Assembly (NCBI RefSeq): GCF_030272615.1
Contig: NC_081409.1
Span: 876,563,594-876,627,593, forward strand
Reading direction: 5' to 3'
DNA: 64,000 nt
Source: Cryptomeria japonica
Lineage: Eukaryota > Streptophyta > Pinopsida > Cupressales > Cupressaceae
Part shown: positions 46,835 to 59,200 of the stretch, one piece after another
Layout: each line of letters opens with the position of its first letter
Numbering within the stretch: position 1 is the stretch's first letter
Translations under genes and position numbers: made by a program
Notes under the pieces: generated by a model
What the model was told of the DNA's origin: nothing
The model's input: the letters and a program-made list of their open reading frames with translations, nothing else
Databases searched by the model: none

Positions 46835-47065
46835 ATGAATTAATTAAATAAATAAAGATTTATTTAATTAATAGAAGAAGTGGGATCAATTAAATAAATA
46901 AGATATTTATTTAATTTAGGAAAAGGATAATTTAAATAAATAAATGTATTTATTTAAATGAGAAATAAGGCTAGAAGAGGATAAATGAATTAATTAAATA
47001 AATAAAGATTTATTTAATTAATAGAAGAAGTGGGATAATTAAATAAATAAAATATTTATTTAATT
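46835..47065. repeat. cluster of AT-rich palindromes in Tat1 LTR
   Basis: Arms of 15 bases (ATTAATTAAATAAAT and ATTTATTTAATTAAT) flank a 4-base loop, once near 46835-46868 and again near 46986-47020. Two related palindromes lie between and after them. The same cluster is in the other LTR at about 62225-62452. Confidence 0.85.
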
Positions 47066-47611
47066 AGACTGGACAATTTTGGGTGTCTACATTTTGCCCC
47101 TCTTTGAGACAATGCAGCTTCTCGCGTTGTTTCAAAGAAGATAAGATGAACTGATACAGAGTTGCCCCAAGATGGGAATGATATGCCCCCTCGAGAGATT
47201 GGATGAAAGAATGTTTGAAAAGATCGCAAACAATCTCTCGATAAGAAAGAGAGGCTAGAATGGATTGATCGGATAAAGTGACAACGTCACGGGATAATGA
47301 AGACTGACTCAGGAAATGAGAGCTAGGGGTAAGGTAGTCTATAAGATAGACCATGGGGGAAATACATTCTCATTGTCATCTACACATTCACGAGAACAGA
47401 GTGCAGAGAGAGAAAAGAGCAACAATAGTCAGTAGCGATGGCCTTCATTCATAGATTCGACCACGTTCGCCGATTTCAGAGGCCAACAGAGGCAGGAGAG
47501 CCGGTAGGTACCACCAATCCTCCTCGTACTTCGATGCATTTATTGTTGTCATTAATGCATGCTAGGTAGAGAAATAAATGCGCTTAGAATAGGGTCCCAA
47601 AAAATGTCCAA

Positions 47612-47880
47612 AAATGTCCAGGCGCATCTGCATTGGTGCCAGGCGCGTCTATGCTCGTGAGGCGCGTCTGTGTTTGTGCCAGGCGCGTCTGCGTTTGAAA
47701 CCGCGTCTGTGTCAAATGCGGCCGTGTTTGTGATGCTCAGCTGCGTCTGTGTCGCCCAGGCGCGTCTATGCAGAGCATAGGAACGTCTGTGTTGGTCAGG
47801 CACATCTGTGTTTTTCAGGCGCGTCTATGTAGTCTTTAAGCGCATTTATGTCAGGTAAGTGCGTTTGTGTTTAAAAAATG
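47612..47880 (+). repeat. GCGTCTGTG repeat cluster, 3' side of Tat1
   Basis: About 12 variants of (A)GGCGCGTCTGTGTT are spaced by roughly 15-35 bases. The inverse orientation, CACAGACGCG, is clustered at 59940-60130 and 61340-61620 in the Tat1 leader. Confidence 0.8.
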
Positions 47881-47998
47881 TGAATTTTTGTCTTCTAGGT
47901 CAAATCGGTAGTTCTGTGATGAACATACGCTGTCGATTGGATAAGCTGTTGAGATGATACACTCAAGCAGGTCCTCTAGGGAAGACTAGGATAGATCA

Positions 47999-48282
47999 AG
48001 GCACTTTGTGATGATCAGTGAGTACCAAGATAGAGTACTTTGTGATGAACAGGGAGTACTAAGATATGAGCAACACTTTGTGATGAACAATGAGTGCAAA
48101 TATGAGTAACACTTTGTGATGAACAGTGAGTGTCACACACGTAGTACTTTGTGATGAACAGGGAGTACTACTAGGATAAATAGCAACACTTTGTGATGAA
48201 CAGTGAGTGTCACTAGGATAGATAGCCATATGTGTTTAGATAAAAAGTAGCATTTTGTGATAAACAGGGAATGCCACTATGA
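47999..48282 (+). repeat. tandem repeat of ACTTTGTGATGAACAG, about eight copies
   Basis: Copies occur at irregular spacing of about 30-45 bases, alternating between GTGAGT and GGGAGT endings. The last copies are decayed. It ends just before the plant-mobile-domain frame. Confidence 0.8.
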
Positions 48283-48295
48283 CTGACATGATTGA

Positions 48296-50209
48296 TTTGC
48301 TGGACTGCAGGAGTATTTGCCGATGCTGGAGTCATGGGAGAGATTCCCATTGACTTAGAGATTGTGACCTGAGCTGACAGCCGAGGAGCGAGCTACTATC
48401 GAGGCTATGGGTTTGAGACACGTTCTATATGTGCCTAAGTTTCGGGCGAACATGGGACTGTTGACTGTGCTGGCGGAGAGATGGCACTCCGAGACATGTA
48501 CTTTTCATTTGCCGATGGGTGAGATGACAGTCACCCTTGAGGATGTACACAGGATCCTGCGGATATCGATCGATGGGGAGCTAATCCCATACGATTGAGA
48601 TGGAGATAGGGAGGCCCTGAGATGAGTGTTCCAGGACCCGGGACTGGAGATGAGGGTTGGACATGTGGCGTGGGATACTATGACAGCTACAGGGCTAGCG
48701 CTGCCCGCAGTGGTAGGAGGAGCGATCAGTGGGTTCCTGTGTCCGGATAGAGTGACACGGGGGTTGGCTGTGGGTTGGGGAGGAGCATTAGAGACATTGG
48801 TGACACAGCACACCAGATATGCCTAGGGACCGTGTGTGCTGGCACACCTCTACTATGAGCTGCATCAGTTTGTATACCACGGATCAGTGGGATTGGGTTG
48901 CGGGGTGACATTGCTGCAGGTGTGGGCTTATGAGCATCTGCCAGTGACAAGGCCGATACACTTCAGAGGCAGGGGTCATGGACGCAGTTTTGTGCACTTG
49001 TATGACATGATCACATCGCAGCCACGGATTGGCAGGTTGGAGCACTGGCGGCGGGTGATAGATGACATTGACATGGTCATATGGAGACCATATCTGGGAT
49101 GCGAGCAGTGGGAGGATAATGCTGTTGAGCTTCCCTACACTTTTCAGAGCAGGTACTTGATTGGGTGGACGCCCTATGTGCTGGAGAGGCAGCTAGTGGA
49201 TAGGGTTGGCAGGCAGTTTGGTAGGATCCAGAGGATGCCATGGGGCTCAGGCATGTATGCACGGATTGTGAGAGATCAGGCGCAGTTTGGGCCCCTATTG
49301 TCATATGATCAGGCAGTTACGCAGCTGGTAGAGATGATGCCCCTACCTTGGGACATGTGGCCAAAGATTGAGGATGTCGACATGGATGCCAAGTACACAA
49401 CATACTGGGCAGAGCATCCATTCCCACGCCTGACGGATCCGGGAGAGCCATTGGATGGAGAGGGGGGTGGGGAGGATGATGATGGTGGAGGTGATGGGGG
49501 CAGAGGCCGACGGAGGAGGAGGGGAGCAGTTGGAGAGCGGAGGGTTGCACCATGGAGGGAGGGTGGAGAGGAGAGACAGGCTCGGGTGGTGAGGGGTCGC
49601 GGTGGATTGTCGCTACAGGTGCCAGCAGCACAGGGTCCCATTCAGGTACAGGTACAGGCACAGGCATAGGCACAGGGGCAGGCACCCATACAGGGGGAGC
49701 CACAGGCAGAGCCGGAGGGGGCTGATGTAGAGGAGGATGAGATGATAGAGCTGAGGGAGATCTGCCAGGGATAGGTAGATGAGATCCAGGAGCTGGAGAG
49801 GGAGAGAGATCAACTCAGGAGGAGGCTCAGAGATACTAAGCGGGAGCGGGATCAGGCTATTCAACGTTATACAGAGGCTGAGATAGCACTGAGGGCTGGG
49901 AGACAGGCAGCGGAGGACACAGGGGTAGGATATGCTTATGTCCTGTGGGCAGGGGAGGAGATTGCCTACTGGCAGGATCTCTATTATGGTGCAGTGCCAG
50001 CAGATCAGCGGGCGAGGAGCTTCCATAGACCGTCACATACAGCGACAGCTACGAGAGGGAGCCGGAGGAGACAAGCATCGAGTGGTGGGGTTATGGGTCC
50101 TCTACCACCACCAAATAGAGGGGACAGGAGGGATGATCCTGGGGCAGGTCCTTCAGGGGCTCAGATTCCATCGAGGCCAGGCGGCTTTGAGGGAGGGAGT
50201 TCATCATAG
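48296..50209 (+). pseudogene. antisense plant-mobile-domain (MAIN-like) gene captured by Tat1
   Basis: One plus-strand frame of 638 codons runs from 48296 to the TAG at 50207, with first Met at 48323. It has seven in-frame stops (48356, 48365, 48596, 48623, 48824, 49667, 49772) and no frameshift. The N-terminal block RWHSETCTFHLPMGEMTVTL followed by EDVHRIL..SIDGELI is the signature of the plant mobile domain (MAIN/MAIL1-type). A second block includes HLYYELHQF, GCGVTLLQVWAYEHL and MIWRPY-like residues. The C-terminus is acidic, then Arg/Gly-rich, then a coiled coil (ELERERDQLRRRLRDTKRER), ending in a Pro/Gly-rich tail. Base composition is clearly GC-rich against the AT-rich element. In plants this domain family includes nuclear factors linked to transposon silencing. 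Capture by gypsy elements is known for the family in general. The stops make this copy non-functional. Confidence 0.8.
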
Positions 50210-51920
50210 CCGTAGAGGGCTCCCTATGTATCAGTTATTGTACCATTTTTGTATGATGATGTAGACACCTGCAGGTGCTTTGTAGCCATATGATTTTTTG
50301 ACATCATTGTATCATGACACTTTATGATTATATATATGAGATGATTCACCTTTGCGGCAGCTATATGCATGTGTACCTATATGATGAGATGTTCTTATGT
50401 GATGTTTGTTTTATATTTATGGATGCAAATATGTATATGATGCAATGCAATATATTTTTTGGTTCCCTTATGTTTTATATGTGTATGCATGATGCAAATG
50501 TGAATGTATGTAATGCAGATGAATATGATAATGCAAATGTAAATTGTGCTAATGGGTGTTGTGTGTAGGATGTGATGCAGTTGTGATATCTATATGTATG
50601 TATGAAATGCTAACATGTGGTAATGCAGGTGCAACTACATGAAATGCAAATGTTTTTGGTGTGTCATTATACTCAGTCATGTGATAGCAGGTGACACAGA
50701 CTTAGGAAGGATGATGGACGTCAATCAAGAAAGGGGGATGGAAGATAGAAGATATGAAAGTGAAAGAGCTTCTTGTGCATTATCATCATTGAGCTTTATT
50801 ATGGCAAGTAGGTTATGACAATCGAGGCATATGTTCGACCTAGAAAGTCATTGTACCTATTTGCATGGAGATAAGACAGTCACAAACAAGGAATGCCCCA
50901 GTTCACACTAGACTCACAGTGTCCTCCTATCCTTGGACAAGTCATAGCATTACTAAGAGACAATCCACAGACAGCAAAAGAAAATAGGTGACGATACCCC
51001 ATCCTCACCTTTCTAGTCAAAGACATCTTGGAGATAGAATCTCTAGTCAGAGACATCCTGGAAAAGCTAAAAGACATGTCACCAAAAGACAAAATCAAAA
51101 GAAAACCAAGACTTGACACCAACATCCACTATAGTCCTCAAGTTTAGTGTCTCTTGTCACTTGTATAAGTCTTATTTGATTGTGGTCACAATGTTTACTT
51201 TCATAAAAAGGATAGCTAGCACTAAACCATATGTTGTCTGAGTCTGTTGAAAGATTTGATTTGTTGAAGCCCATTGTTGCTGCTGTCTCATCTAAAATTG
51301 ACTGAATCCATGAAACTGATACTTTATTGCGGAGAAGATGAAACTTTATTGCGGATCTATGATGCAAATGTTGCTTTATTGCGGATTGTGCGCGGATAGA
51401 CTGAAGGAAGCTGGAAGAAACTGTACTCCTCGAAACATGTGATGTTCTCAGTTCCACTCCCATCACTAGATGTAGGATTTGCCTTAGCCACAGATAGGAT
51501 CTGATTTATTATGGATGGAAAGGGAGGTTTATTATGAATGGCTAACCAATCTTAGGTAGATCAATAACAAGCCATGATGGGAATGGGTAAGTTTATTATG
51601 GATGAATAGGTTGTGAGTGTGTGCAAAGTGAAAGGATGCGACGAAATCTTGAAGGAGGGAGGAGCAATGTCTCTACGCATGGCGCTGGTGACCCATTTTT
51701 CACCATGGTACTTGCCCAGGGTGCCACCGAAGTGGTTTTCACCGTTGGACAAAATTATTTCTCTTTACTTTTTTCGATTTTTCAATTTTTTTTGTGTCAC
51801 AAGGCGCCTGTTTGCCAGGTCTTCACCAAGTAACGATTTTTATGTTTTATAATTTTTTTTTTGTATTTTTGAATATTTTTTATTTTTTTTTGTATTTTTG
51901 CATTAGGATATTCCAAAGAG
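50210..51920 (-). other. Tat1 3' region between antisense gene and pol
   Basis: These 1.7 kb separate the end of the antisense frame from the end of pol. They contain ATGCAAATG-type word runs (50380-50670), like the 107-bp repeats of Gy2, and blocks shared with Gy2 at 44700-45000. No gene is seen. The 123-codon and shorter open frames here have no recognisable motif. Confidence 0.55.
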
Positions 51921-54900
51921 CTATGTGTAGAACCTGCGAAGGTGCATGCTATTGATAGGATCCTCCAAAGGTTCACCTTCTGTAGTTGAGAGCTGATATG
52001 CACCAGATCCATATGCTACTGTGATGATATAAGGACCGAGCCAATTTGGTTCGAACTTACCCTTCTTCTCTCTGTCTTGCTAATTTTTGGGGTTTTCTCT
52101 AAGAACCAAATCACCTACCTCAAATGTGCGAGGCTTGACCTTGTGATTGTAGCTGTGACTCATTCGTTGTTGGTAAGCCTTGAGATGATTAAAAGCAGTT
52201 TGTCTTCGTTCATCCAGTAGTTCCAGCTCTTGTAAGCGGGAGACCCTGTAGTCTTCATCACTGATGATGTTTTGCAAAGAGACTCGTAAAGAGGGTAGCT
52301 CGACCTCAATAGGCAAGATAGCTTTAGCGCCATAGACAAGTGAATAAGGTGTAGCTCCTGTAGGTGTGCGAACACTTGTGCGGTAAGCCCAAAGTGCAGG
52401 ATTAAGTTGGATATGCCAATTACAGCCAGCATCGTCGACTGTCTTTTTTAGGATTTTAAGGATTGTTTTATTAGACACCTCAGCTTGGCCATTACCTTGG
52501 GGGTAGTATGGTGTGGAGAAACGATGGGAAATATGGAAGCGGTCACAGAGTTCACGAACATCCTGATTTTTGAAGGGACGCCCGTTATCAGTGATAATGG
52601 AAACATGAATACCGTATCGGCAAATGATATAGTTGAGAATGAATGTAGCAATCTGTTTTCCAGTAACTTGTGTGAGAGGCACAACTTCAATCTATTTTGT
52701 GAAATATTCTATGGCAGTGATAATGAAGTTATGCCCATTGGAAGAAGGAGGGTGAATCTTGCCTATGAGATCGAGTCCCCACTGACAAAAGAGCCAAGGA
52801 GATGCAATTGGTTGAAGTTCTTGTGCTGGCGCATGTATGAGGTCTCCATGAATTTGACATTGCTTACATTTCTTGACAAATTGATATGAGTCTTTTTCCA
52901 TATTGGGCCAGTAATATCCAGTCCTGATGAGTTTCTTGTCTAAGGTAGGACCACTAGCATGCGGACCACATATCCCTTCATGCACTTCACGTAATGCAAT
53001 CTGAGCTTCGTCACTTTCTAAACATCTAAGAAGAGTGCCATCTAGACCTCGCCGGTATAGGATATCAGCTAAAATGACATATCGAGAGGATTGGAGAATA
53101 AAAGTGCGATGTTGGTTATTTGATAGATCAGGAGGTAGGATATTGTCACGTAGGTATGTGAAAATGGGACCATATAACTGGGACTTGGGACCGACGACAC
53201 ATATCATCTCAGTAGGCATGATCTCATATGAAGGAACCAAAAGGTTATCCACCAAGAACTCATAGCGGGTCTCGTTGGGAGGTAGATCAATCAATGAAGC
53301 AATTGTAGCCATGGCATCTACGGTGCGATTCTGCTCTCTTGGTATCTGCTCAAAGTCTATCTTTGTGAAGTGTTGTTTCAGGTCATCCACCATTTGTTTA
53401 TAAGGCATTAGTTTTTCATCTTTTGTTTGGTAATCATCAGTTGCTTGACGGATGACAAGTTGGGAGTCCCCAAAAACATGAAGTTCCTGGATCTTCCATT
53501 GAACTGCAATTCGTAATCCCGTTGTTAATGCCTCATATTCCGCTATATTGTTAGTACAAGGAAATGATAAGCGGTATGATTTTGATATAGAATCCCCTTA
53601 AGGAGTTATAAAGAAGATGCCAGCTCCTGTCCCATGCTATGTGTATGAGCCGTCGAAGTACAATTGCCATGGCTTTGCATGTGACATTGTTAAAATGGAT
53701 TCATCTGGAAATTCTGAACTTAGAGGAACATCATCTATCATGGGAGCATCTGCTAATTGATCTGCGATGGCTTGTCCTTTTATTGCTTTTCTGTCCACAT
53801 ATTCGATGTCGAATTCACTCAGGATCATTACCCATTTGGCTAGTCGCCCAGTAAGTGTTGCTTTATTGAGAAGATACTTCAATGGATCTATCCTTGCAAC
53901 CAATTTAGTCTTATGAGTGAGCATGTAATGTCGCAATTTCTGCGAAGCAAAGACCACGGCGAGACATGCACACTCAATTGGTGTGTAGTTTAGCTCACAT
54001 CCTACCAATGTGCGACTGATATAGTATACTACTTTTTCTTTGCCCTTAGCAATTTGTTGTGCTAAGAGTGCCCCCAGTGCTGTTGGAGTAGCTGATATGT
54101 ATAGTAATAGTGGTTGATCTGGAACTGGTGGCATCAGAACTGGCGGATTTAGAAGATAATCTTTGAGCATCTGGAAAGCCTATTAATAGTTATCATCCCA
54201 TTTGAATTTGACATTTTTATGTAGCAGGTGCTGAAAAGGATTACACTTATCTGCAAGTTGCGCTATGAATCTTCGTATAGACTGGAGTTTGCCTTGTAAG
54301 GATTGAAGTTGACTGATATTTCTTGGTGGTTGCATTTCCAAGATGGCCTTGACTTTTGCTGGATTAGCTTCAATTCCTCTTTTGGATACAATGAATCCTA
54401 GGAGCTTCCCGGAGGTTACTCCAAAGACACATTTCTTGGGGTTTAATCTTACTTTGTATTTTTCCAACCGATCAAAGATGACTGAAAGTATGTCCAAATG
54501 GGTATTTCTATCTATTGATTTGCCCAAGAGGTCATCTACATAATCTTCCATGGTTACGTGCATGAGATCATGAAAGATAGTAGTCATGGCTCTTTGATAT
54601 GTAGCACCTGCATTCTTTAGCCCGAAGGGCATGACGTTCTAGCAGAAAGTTCCCCAAGGACAAGTGAATGATGTTTTGTGTTGATCCTCGGGCGTGATCC
54701 TTATTTGATTATAACCAGAGAATCTATCCATTATTGATAACATTTCATGACCTGCTGTGAGATCAACAATCAAATCAATATTTGGTAATGGGAAGTCATC
54801 CTTTGGACAAGCTTTGTTGATTTCTCTAAAATCTGTACAAATTCTGATGCTGCGATATGGTTTACTGACAGGCACTAAGTTAGAGATCCATTCAGGATAG

Positions 54901-56297
54901 TTAATTGGGTGTATGAATCCGACATCCAATAATTTCTCAAGTTCTACTTTGACTAGTAATGCCACTTGTGGATGCATTTTTCTTAATTTCTGTTTCACTG
55001 GTTTTGCCCCCGGTTTAACTGTCAAATGATGCATTACCAAATCCGGATCCAGTCCAGACATATCAGCATATGACCAGGCAAAGTTGATTTGTCGTTCTTT
55101 GAAGAAACTTATGAATTTTGACCTTTATGACTCCGTCAACGATTGAGCTAGGAATATGTTGTGTGGAACCTCTTCTGTACCAATGTTTGTTTTGATTGTC
55201 TCCTCTACCAACATGGATGACTTTTCCTCATATGATGCTGGGAGAATTTCGAGCCTTCCATCTTCGGGTGCCTCAGAGAGGTTTTCACCCTTAGATACAT
55301 CCTTTCTTTTTACTTTTTTGGGGTTAGACAGTGCCACAGTGTGGTTTTCGCCATAAGACCCTTGATTTGTCCTTATTTTCACATTTTTGTGACTGGAAGG
55401 TCCGACACCCTCACCAAAATATGCTACGCTGTTGAGTTCTATAGTGTATCCCACTTTATGGTCCCCAGGAGGAAGATCATCTCGTATGCCCAGATAGTCA
55501 ATAAAAGCTTCATCATTTTGGAATGTGTCAAACTGTGCAGGTCCTTCATGATCCCAGTCAATGAGTTGGTGGTGGACAAGGGGAAGGTCGTTACTGTCTT
55601 CGAAGTTAGCGGGGCTGAGAGTGAAGATGCAATTATATTTGGGTATGTCAAGGTAATTATCGAGGTCATCAATGGTACTCTCCTCATCAGTCTCGATCGT
55701 GAATGAATCCAAATTATCATTACTGGTAGCGCATTCTGGGACAGGTGTTCTCATCCTATGTGATTTCAACCTAGGACGTTGAGACAAGGACTGTGCAGAA
55801 TCCTCATGGGTTGTTTCTTGACCAACTTTGAACTTGTTATAGAATTCCTCTTCTTCTATGGGTTCTTCTGGCTCTCTGAATATCTCGGTGAGCTTGTAGT
55901 CACTGGAGGACTTATCTGAACCCCATTCCCATTCGTTGGAATCTGTGGAATAGCGATCCTCTTGTTGAATTTTGGCAGCTTTGATTTGTAAGGCTTCTTC
56001 TGTCCTTTGGGTGTGGACCTTGGAAGTTAAGAAACCAAGTCCTTTCGAGCGTTCCTTTTTGAAAGTCAATTCAGGTTGTAAAGGTTCAATGATGCCTTCC
56101 TTTCGTAACCCAAGAGGGCTTTTTCCATCATACCCGAATTTTTGTAGAATTTTGAAGCCTTTGCCATATTTCTCACATGGTAGACTAATGTGACCTTTTG
56201 TGTCATCTTCATTGTCTTTGTAAAGCATTTTGTATAAATCTTCCTCTTCTAGTTCACTCCATCTTTGAAAGGTAGTAGGATCCCATTTTAGTATCAT
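51921..56297 (-). pseudogene. Tat1 pol: G-patch, RT, RNase H, second RNase H, integrase
   Basis: A single frame of about 1,458 codons runs from the ATG at 56297-56295 to the TAG at 51921. It has eight in-frame stops (55125, 54639, 54186, 54183, 53637, 53598, 52692, 52080) and no frameshift. In order: a G-patch-like motif at residues 45-90 (GKGFKILQKFGYDG...GLR..GI.EPL); a linker; RT with FREINKACPKDDFPLPNID, MPFGLKNAGATYQRAM and YVDD near 54531-54542; a first RNase H; a second RNase H (LYFDGSYT, EYEAL, VFGDSQLVI, VDAMA); the integrase zinc domain; and the core (GLDLIGK, ITDNGRPF, GNGQAEVSNK). The end is INSMHLRRFYT. Two stops fall where related elements have Trp and several where they have Gln, so transitions are likely. 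Confidence 0.92.
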
Positions 56298-59200
56298 GAT
56301 GGATGCTTGTTAGGATGTGGTCTTCCATATTCTTTTGGGGAACTCATGACTTGTCGTAAGTACATGGTCTGATTTAAAGTGTATTCCCCCATGCCCTTGT
56401 CTTGTAACTTGCCTTTAAGCTCACCTTGTTTTGATGTCGAGGGTTTTAATGACTCAGGATCAATGTATGCCGAGGAAGGAACCGCTTCACGATTACTGGG
56501 AATGATGGTCTCAGTCATTGATCTCAGGTTATTGCAGTATATGAACGGATTAGGATCGCCGTTAACTGTTACTTCCACTCCATTATGAGGAAACTTAATG
56601 CATTGGTGATATGTGGACGAGACTACCCTCATTTCATGAATCCAAGGACGTCCTAGTAATATGTTATAAGTGAGATCCAGATCCAAGACTTGACAAACCA
56701 CATCCTTTGTAACTGGCCCAACTTTGAGAGGCAAGGTGACTGTGCCCTTGGACGAACGCTCTTCGTCATCATATGCCTTGATGGTGATTTGATTTGTAGA
56801 ATTCACAGCCTTATCAGAATATCCCAATTGTTTAATAGTGCTCAATGTGCAAATGTTTAGACCTGCTCCTCCATCTATCAAGACTCTTTTTATTCGATGT
56901 TTGTGTATGAAAGCTTCAATGTGTAGTGGTGCATTATGTGGCTGACTTACGGAGGCATCATCGACTTCTGTGAATGTAAGGGAATGTGGAATGGAAAGGT
57001 ATCCCACCATGGCTTGAAACTAGTCCACCTTCAGATCAGTAGGAACGGTAGTATCTCTCAAGATTTTGTCAAGAATAGCTTTATGAGCGGGGGATATGCG
57101 TAATAGCTCAAGGATGGAGATGAGTGCAGGTGTCTTCCCTAACTGTTCTACAAGATCATACTTAGGTTTGGTTGATGAAGAAGTGGTGTTCTTAGTTGGA
57201 GCCCCTTGCAAAGTGATTTTACCTCGGTGGGTTGTAACATGACATTCAGAGGTAGGTTCCGAAGAAGATCCAACACCTTTTAGGACAATCTTGGGTCTCC
57301 GGGTAGAATTCTCAGGGTTTTTGTCCTTGATGATAATGGTAGAGACGTAATTGTCCATTGAAATGTGATTTATGGTTGAATCATAGTTGTAGGATGTTCT
57401 GGTATAGTTAGTTTGATCATCTGTGGCTTTAGCTTTTCCCTTGTCATGTTTTGGGAATGGTTCCTTAAACATCTCATGTTCTTGATTGGATGAGTGTCCC
57501 TCAATTTCAATGTCACCCCTATCAATGAGATCTTGTATAATGTTCTTTAGTCGATGGCAATTTCCTGTCTTATGACCCTTGCTCTTATGAAATTCACAAT
57601 ACTCATCATCATTCCACCAATCTGGTTTAACCTTTGGTTCATATGGAGGAAAATCTGGAATTGTGATTACCTTGTTTGCCACTAGCTTTTTGAAAACTGA
57701 CTCAAGTGGTTCTCCCAAGGGAGTGTATTTCCTTCATGATCTGGAAGTTGTTTGAGTATTCACTTGATTGTTTATAGAACTTGATCCCAAAAAGATGAAT
57801 TTGGGTCGCACTGTGTTGGCATCAACAACACCATCATTGACTGTGTTCTTGTTTTTATTCCAAAATCTGGGCTTGTCTTTTCCTTTAAAGTTGTCTTTGT
57901 TTTCCTTGAATATCTTAATGACTCCTTGTTCAATCAGGACCTTCTCCGTTGCTAAGCCTTTTTCAATGACGTCCTTGAAGGTGGACAAGCAAGCTTTTCT
58001 TAGGTCATAACCAATGTCTTTGTTAACATTTTGTGTGAACATCTCTACCATTTGTTTTTGTGGAATTTCACAAGAGCATTTGCTGGCTAGATTTCTCCAT
58101 CTTTGTAAAAATGATGCAAAAGACTCTCCCTCTTTTTGCTTGGTGTTGCACAAGGTAGTGACTGATATGTCTGTCTCTATGTTGTAGGAGAAATGTTGAA
58201 TAAATTCCTCTACTAAGTCACCCCATGACTTAATGCCAGGTGGAAGTTGAGAGAACCATTCCATAGCTTGATCGCCTAGGCTCTGTGGGAATAATCTCAT
58301 CAAATATGTCTCTTCTGCTGCTACCTCAATGCAAACTGTAAAAAACTGTCTTATGTGTGCCTTAGGATCCCCTTTTCCTCTATACTTATCAAATTTAGGT
58401 GTCACAAAGTGTGTAGGAAATGGAGGCATTGGAATGCTCTTGTCAAATGGATAAGGACATATGTCTCTCATTGTGTATGTTGGATTTGGTGTATTTATGT
58501 CCTCCATTTTCTTTTGTAAGTCCCTGATTTGTTGTTCCAAATTGCTCTTAGGAGGAGATCGACTTCTTGGACCATACCCCATGCTTGAGGCACCAATTGC
58601 AGGGGGAGCATGTTGCATATATGGATGATATTGATCATACACATGCTCATATGGAGGAGGTCTATAGTGATGCTGCGTATATGGACCACTTGGTATAGAT
58701 TCATGTTGAGGAACACCATATCTATTTTGTGCATGTATACCATACTCTACAGGCATGTCATGTTCTAATGTGTTGCCCCCAAATTTTACACGGGGTTTCC
58801 TTGTGTCCAAAATTTGAGCATGCCTTTGAATATCCAATTGCTTTGGTGGTTGATCCTTAGCGTTGATATGTGATTGAGCATATTTCTCTCCATAAGACTT
58901 CCATAATGGTCTGCGAAGGTGAGTATCATATGTTTGACCATGTGTGTATGGGACCTCTGGTTTTTGAAACAAAGATGATGGTGATTCAGGTACCATACGT
59001 GGTCCTCTATTGCCTCCACTATTAGGTCTCCTTTGATCCATGTTGGAGTGAGGTTGTTGCAATGGTCTATGTTCCATTATTTGAGACATGCCAAAATCAT
59101 GAGGTATCTTGGCTCCACTTTGTGCCATCATTTGTAAGAAGTATTGTCTATCCCTTCTCATTATTTCCTCAACCAATCGATTGAAATGGGGATTCATAAT

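Larger units (their letters stand above)
46329..47091 (-). repeat. Tat1 3' LTR
   Basis: It is 763 bp. I count about a dozen substitutions against 61715-62482 plus a short indel cluster near its sense start, roughly 2 percent. A TATA box (TCTATATAAG, sense strand) is at 46671-46680. Several AT-rich palindromes lie at about 46835-47065. Confidence 0.95.
47092..48295. other. Tat1 3' region: polypurine tract, GCGTCTGTG repeats and tandem repeats
   Basis: The minus strand holds the polypurine tract (AAAGAGGGGCAAAA, 47092-47105) before the LTR. Then come a cluster of GCGTCTGTG-type words (47612-47880) and tandem copies of ACTTTGTGATGAACAG (47999-48282). This stretch lies upstream of the plus-strand mobile-domain frame and could contain its promoter, but I see no clear TATA box. 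Confidence 0.6.

Noticed and set aside
47999-48282. Possible CRISPR-like array
   Set aside because: Irregular spacing, diverged units, plant retrotransposon context and no cas genes.
49309-50026. Pro/Ser/Leu-rich minus-strand frames of 110-137 codons opposite the captured gene
   Set aside because: They are shadows of the GC-rich plus-strand frame and have no recognisable domain.
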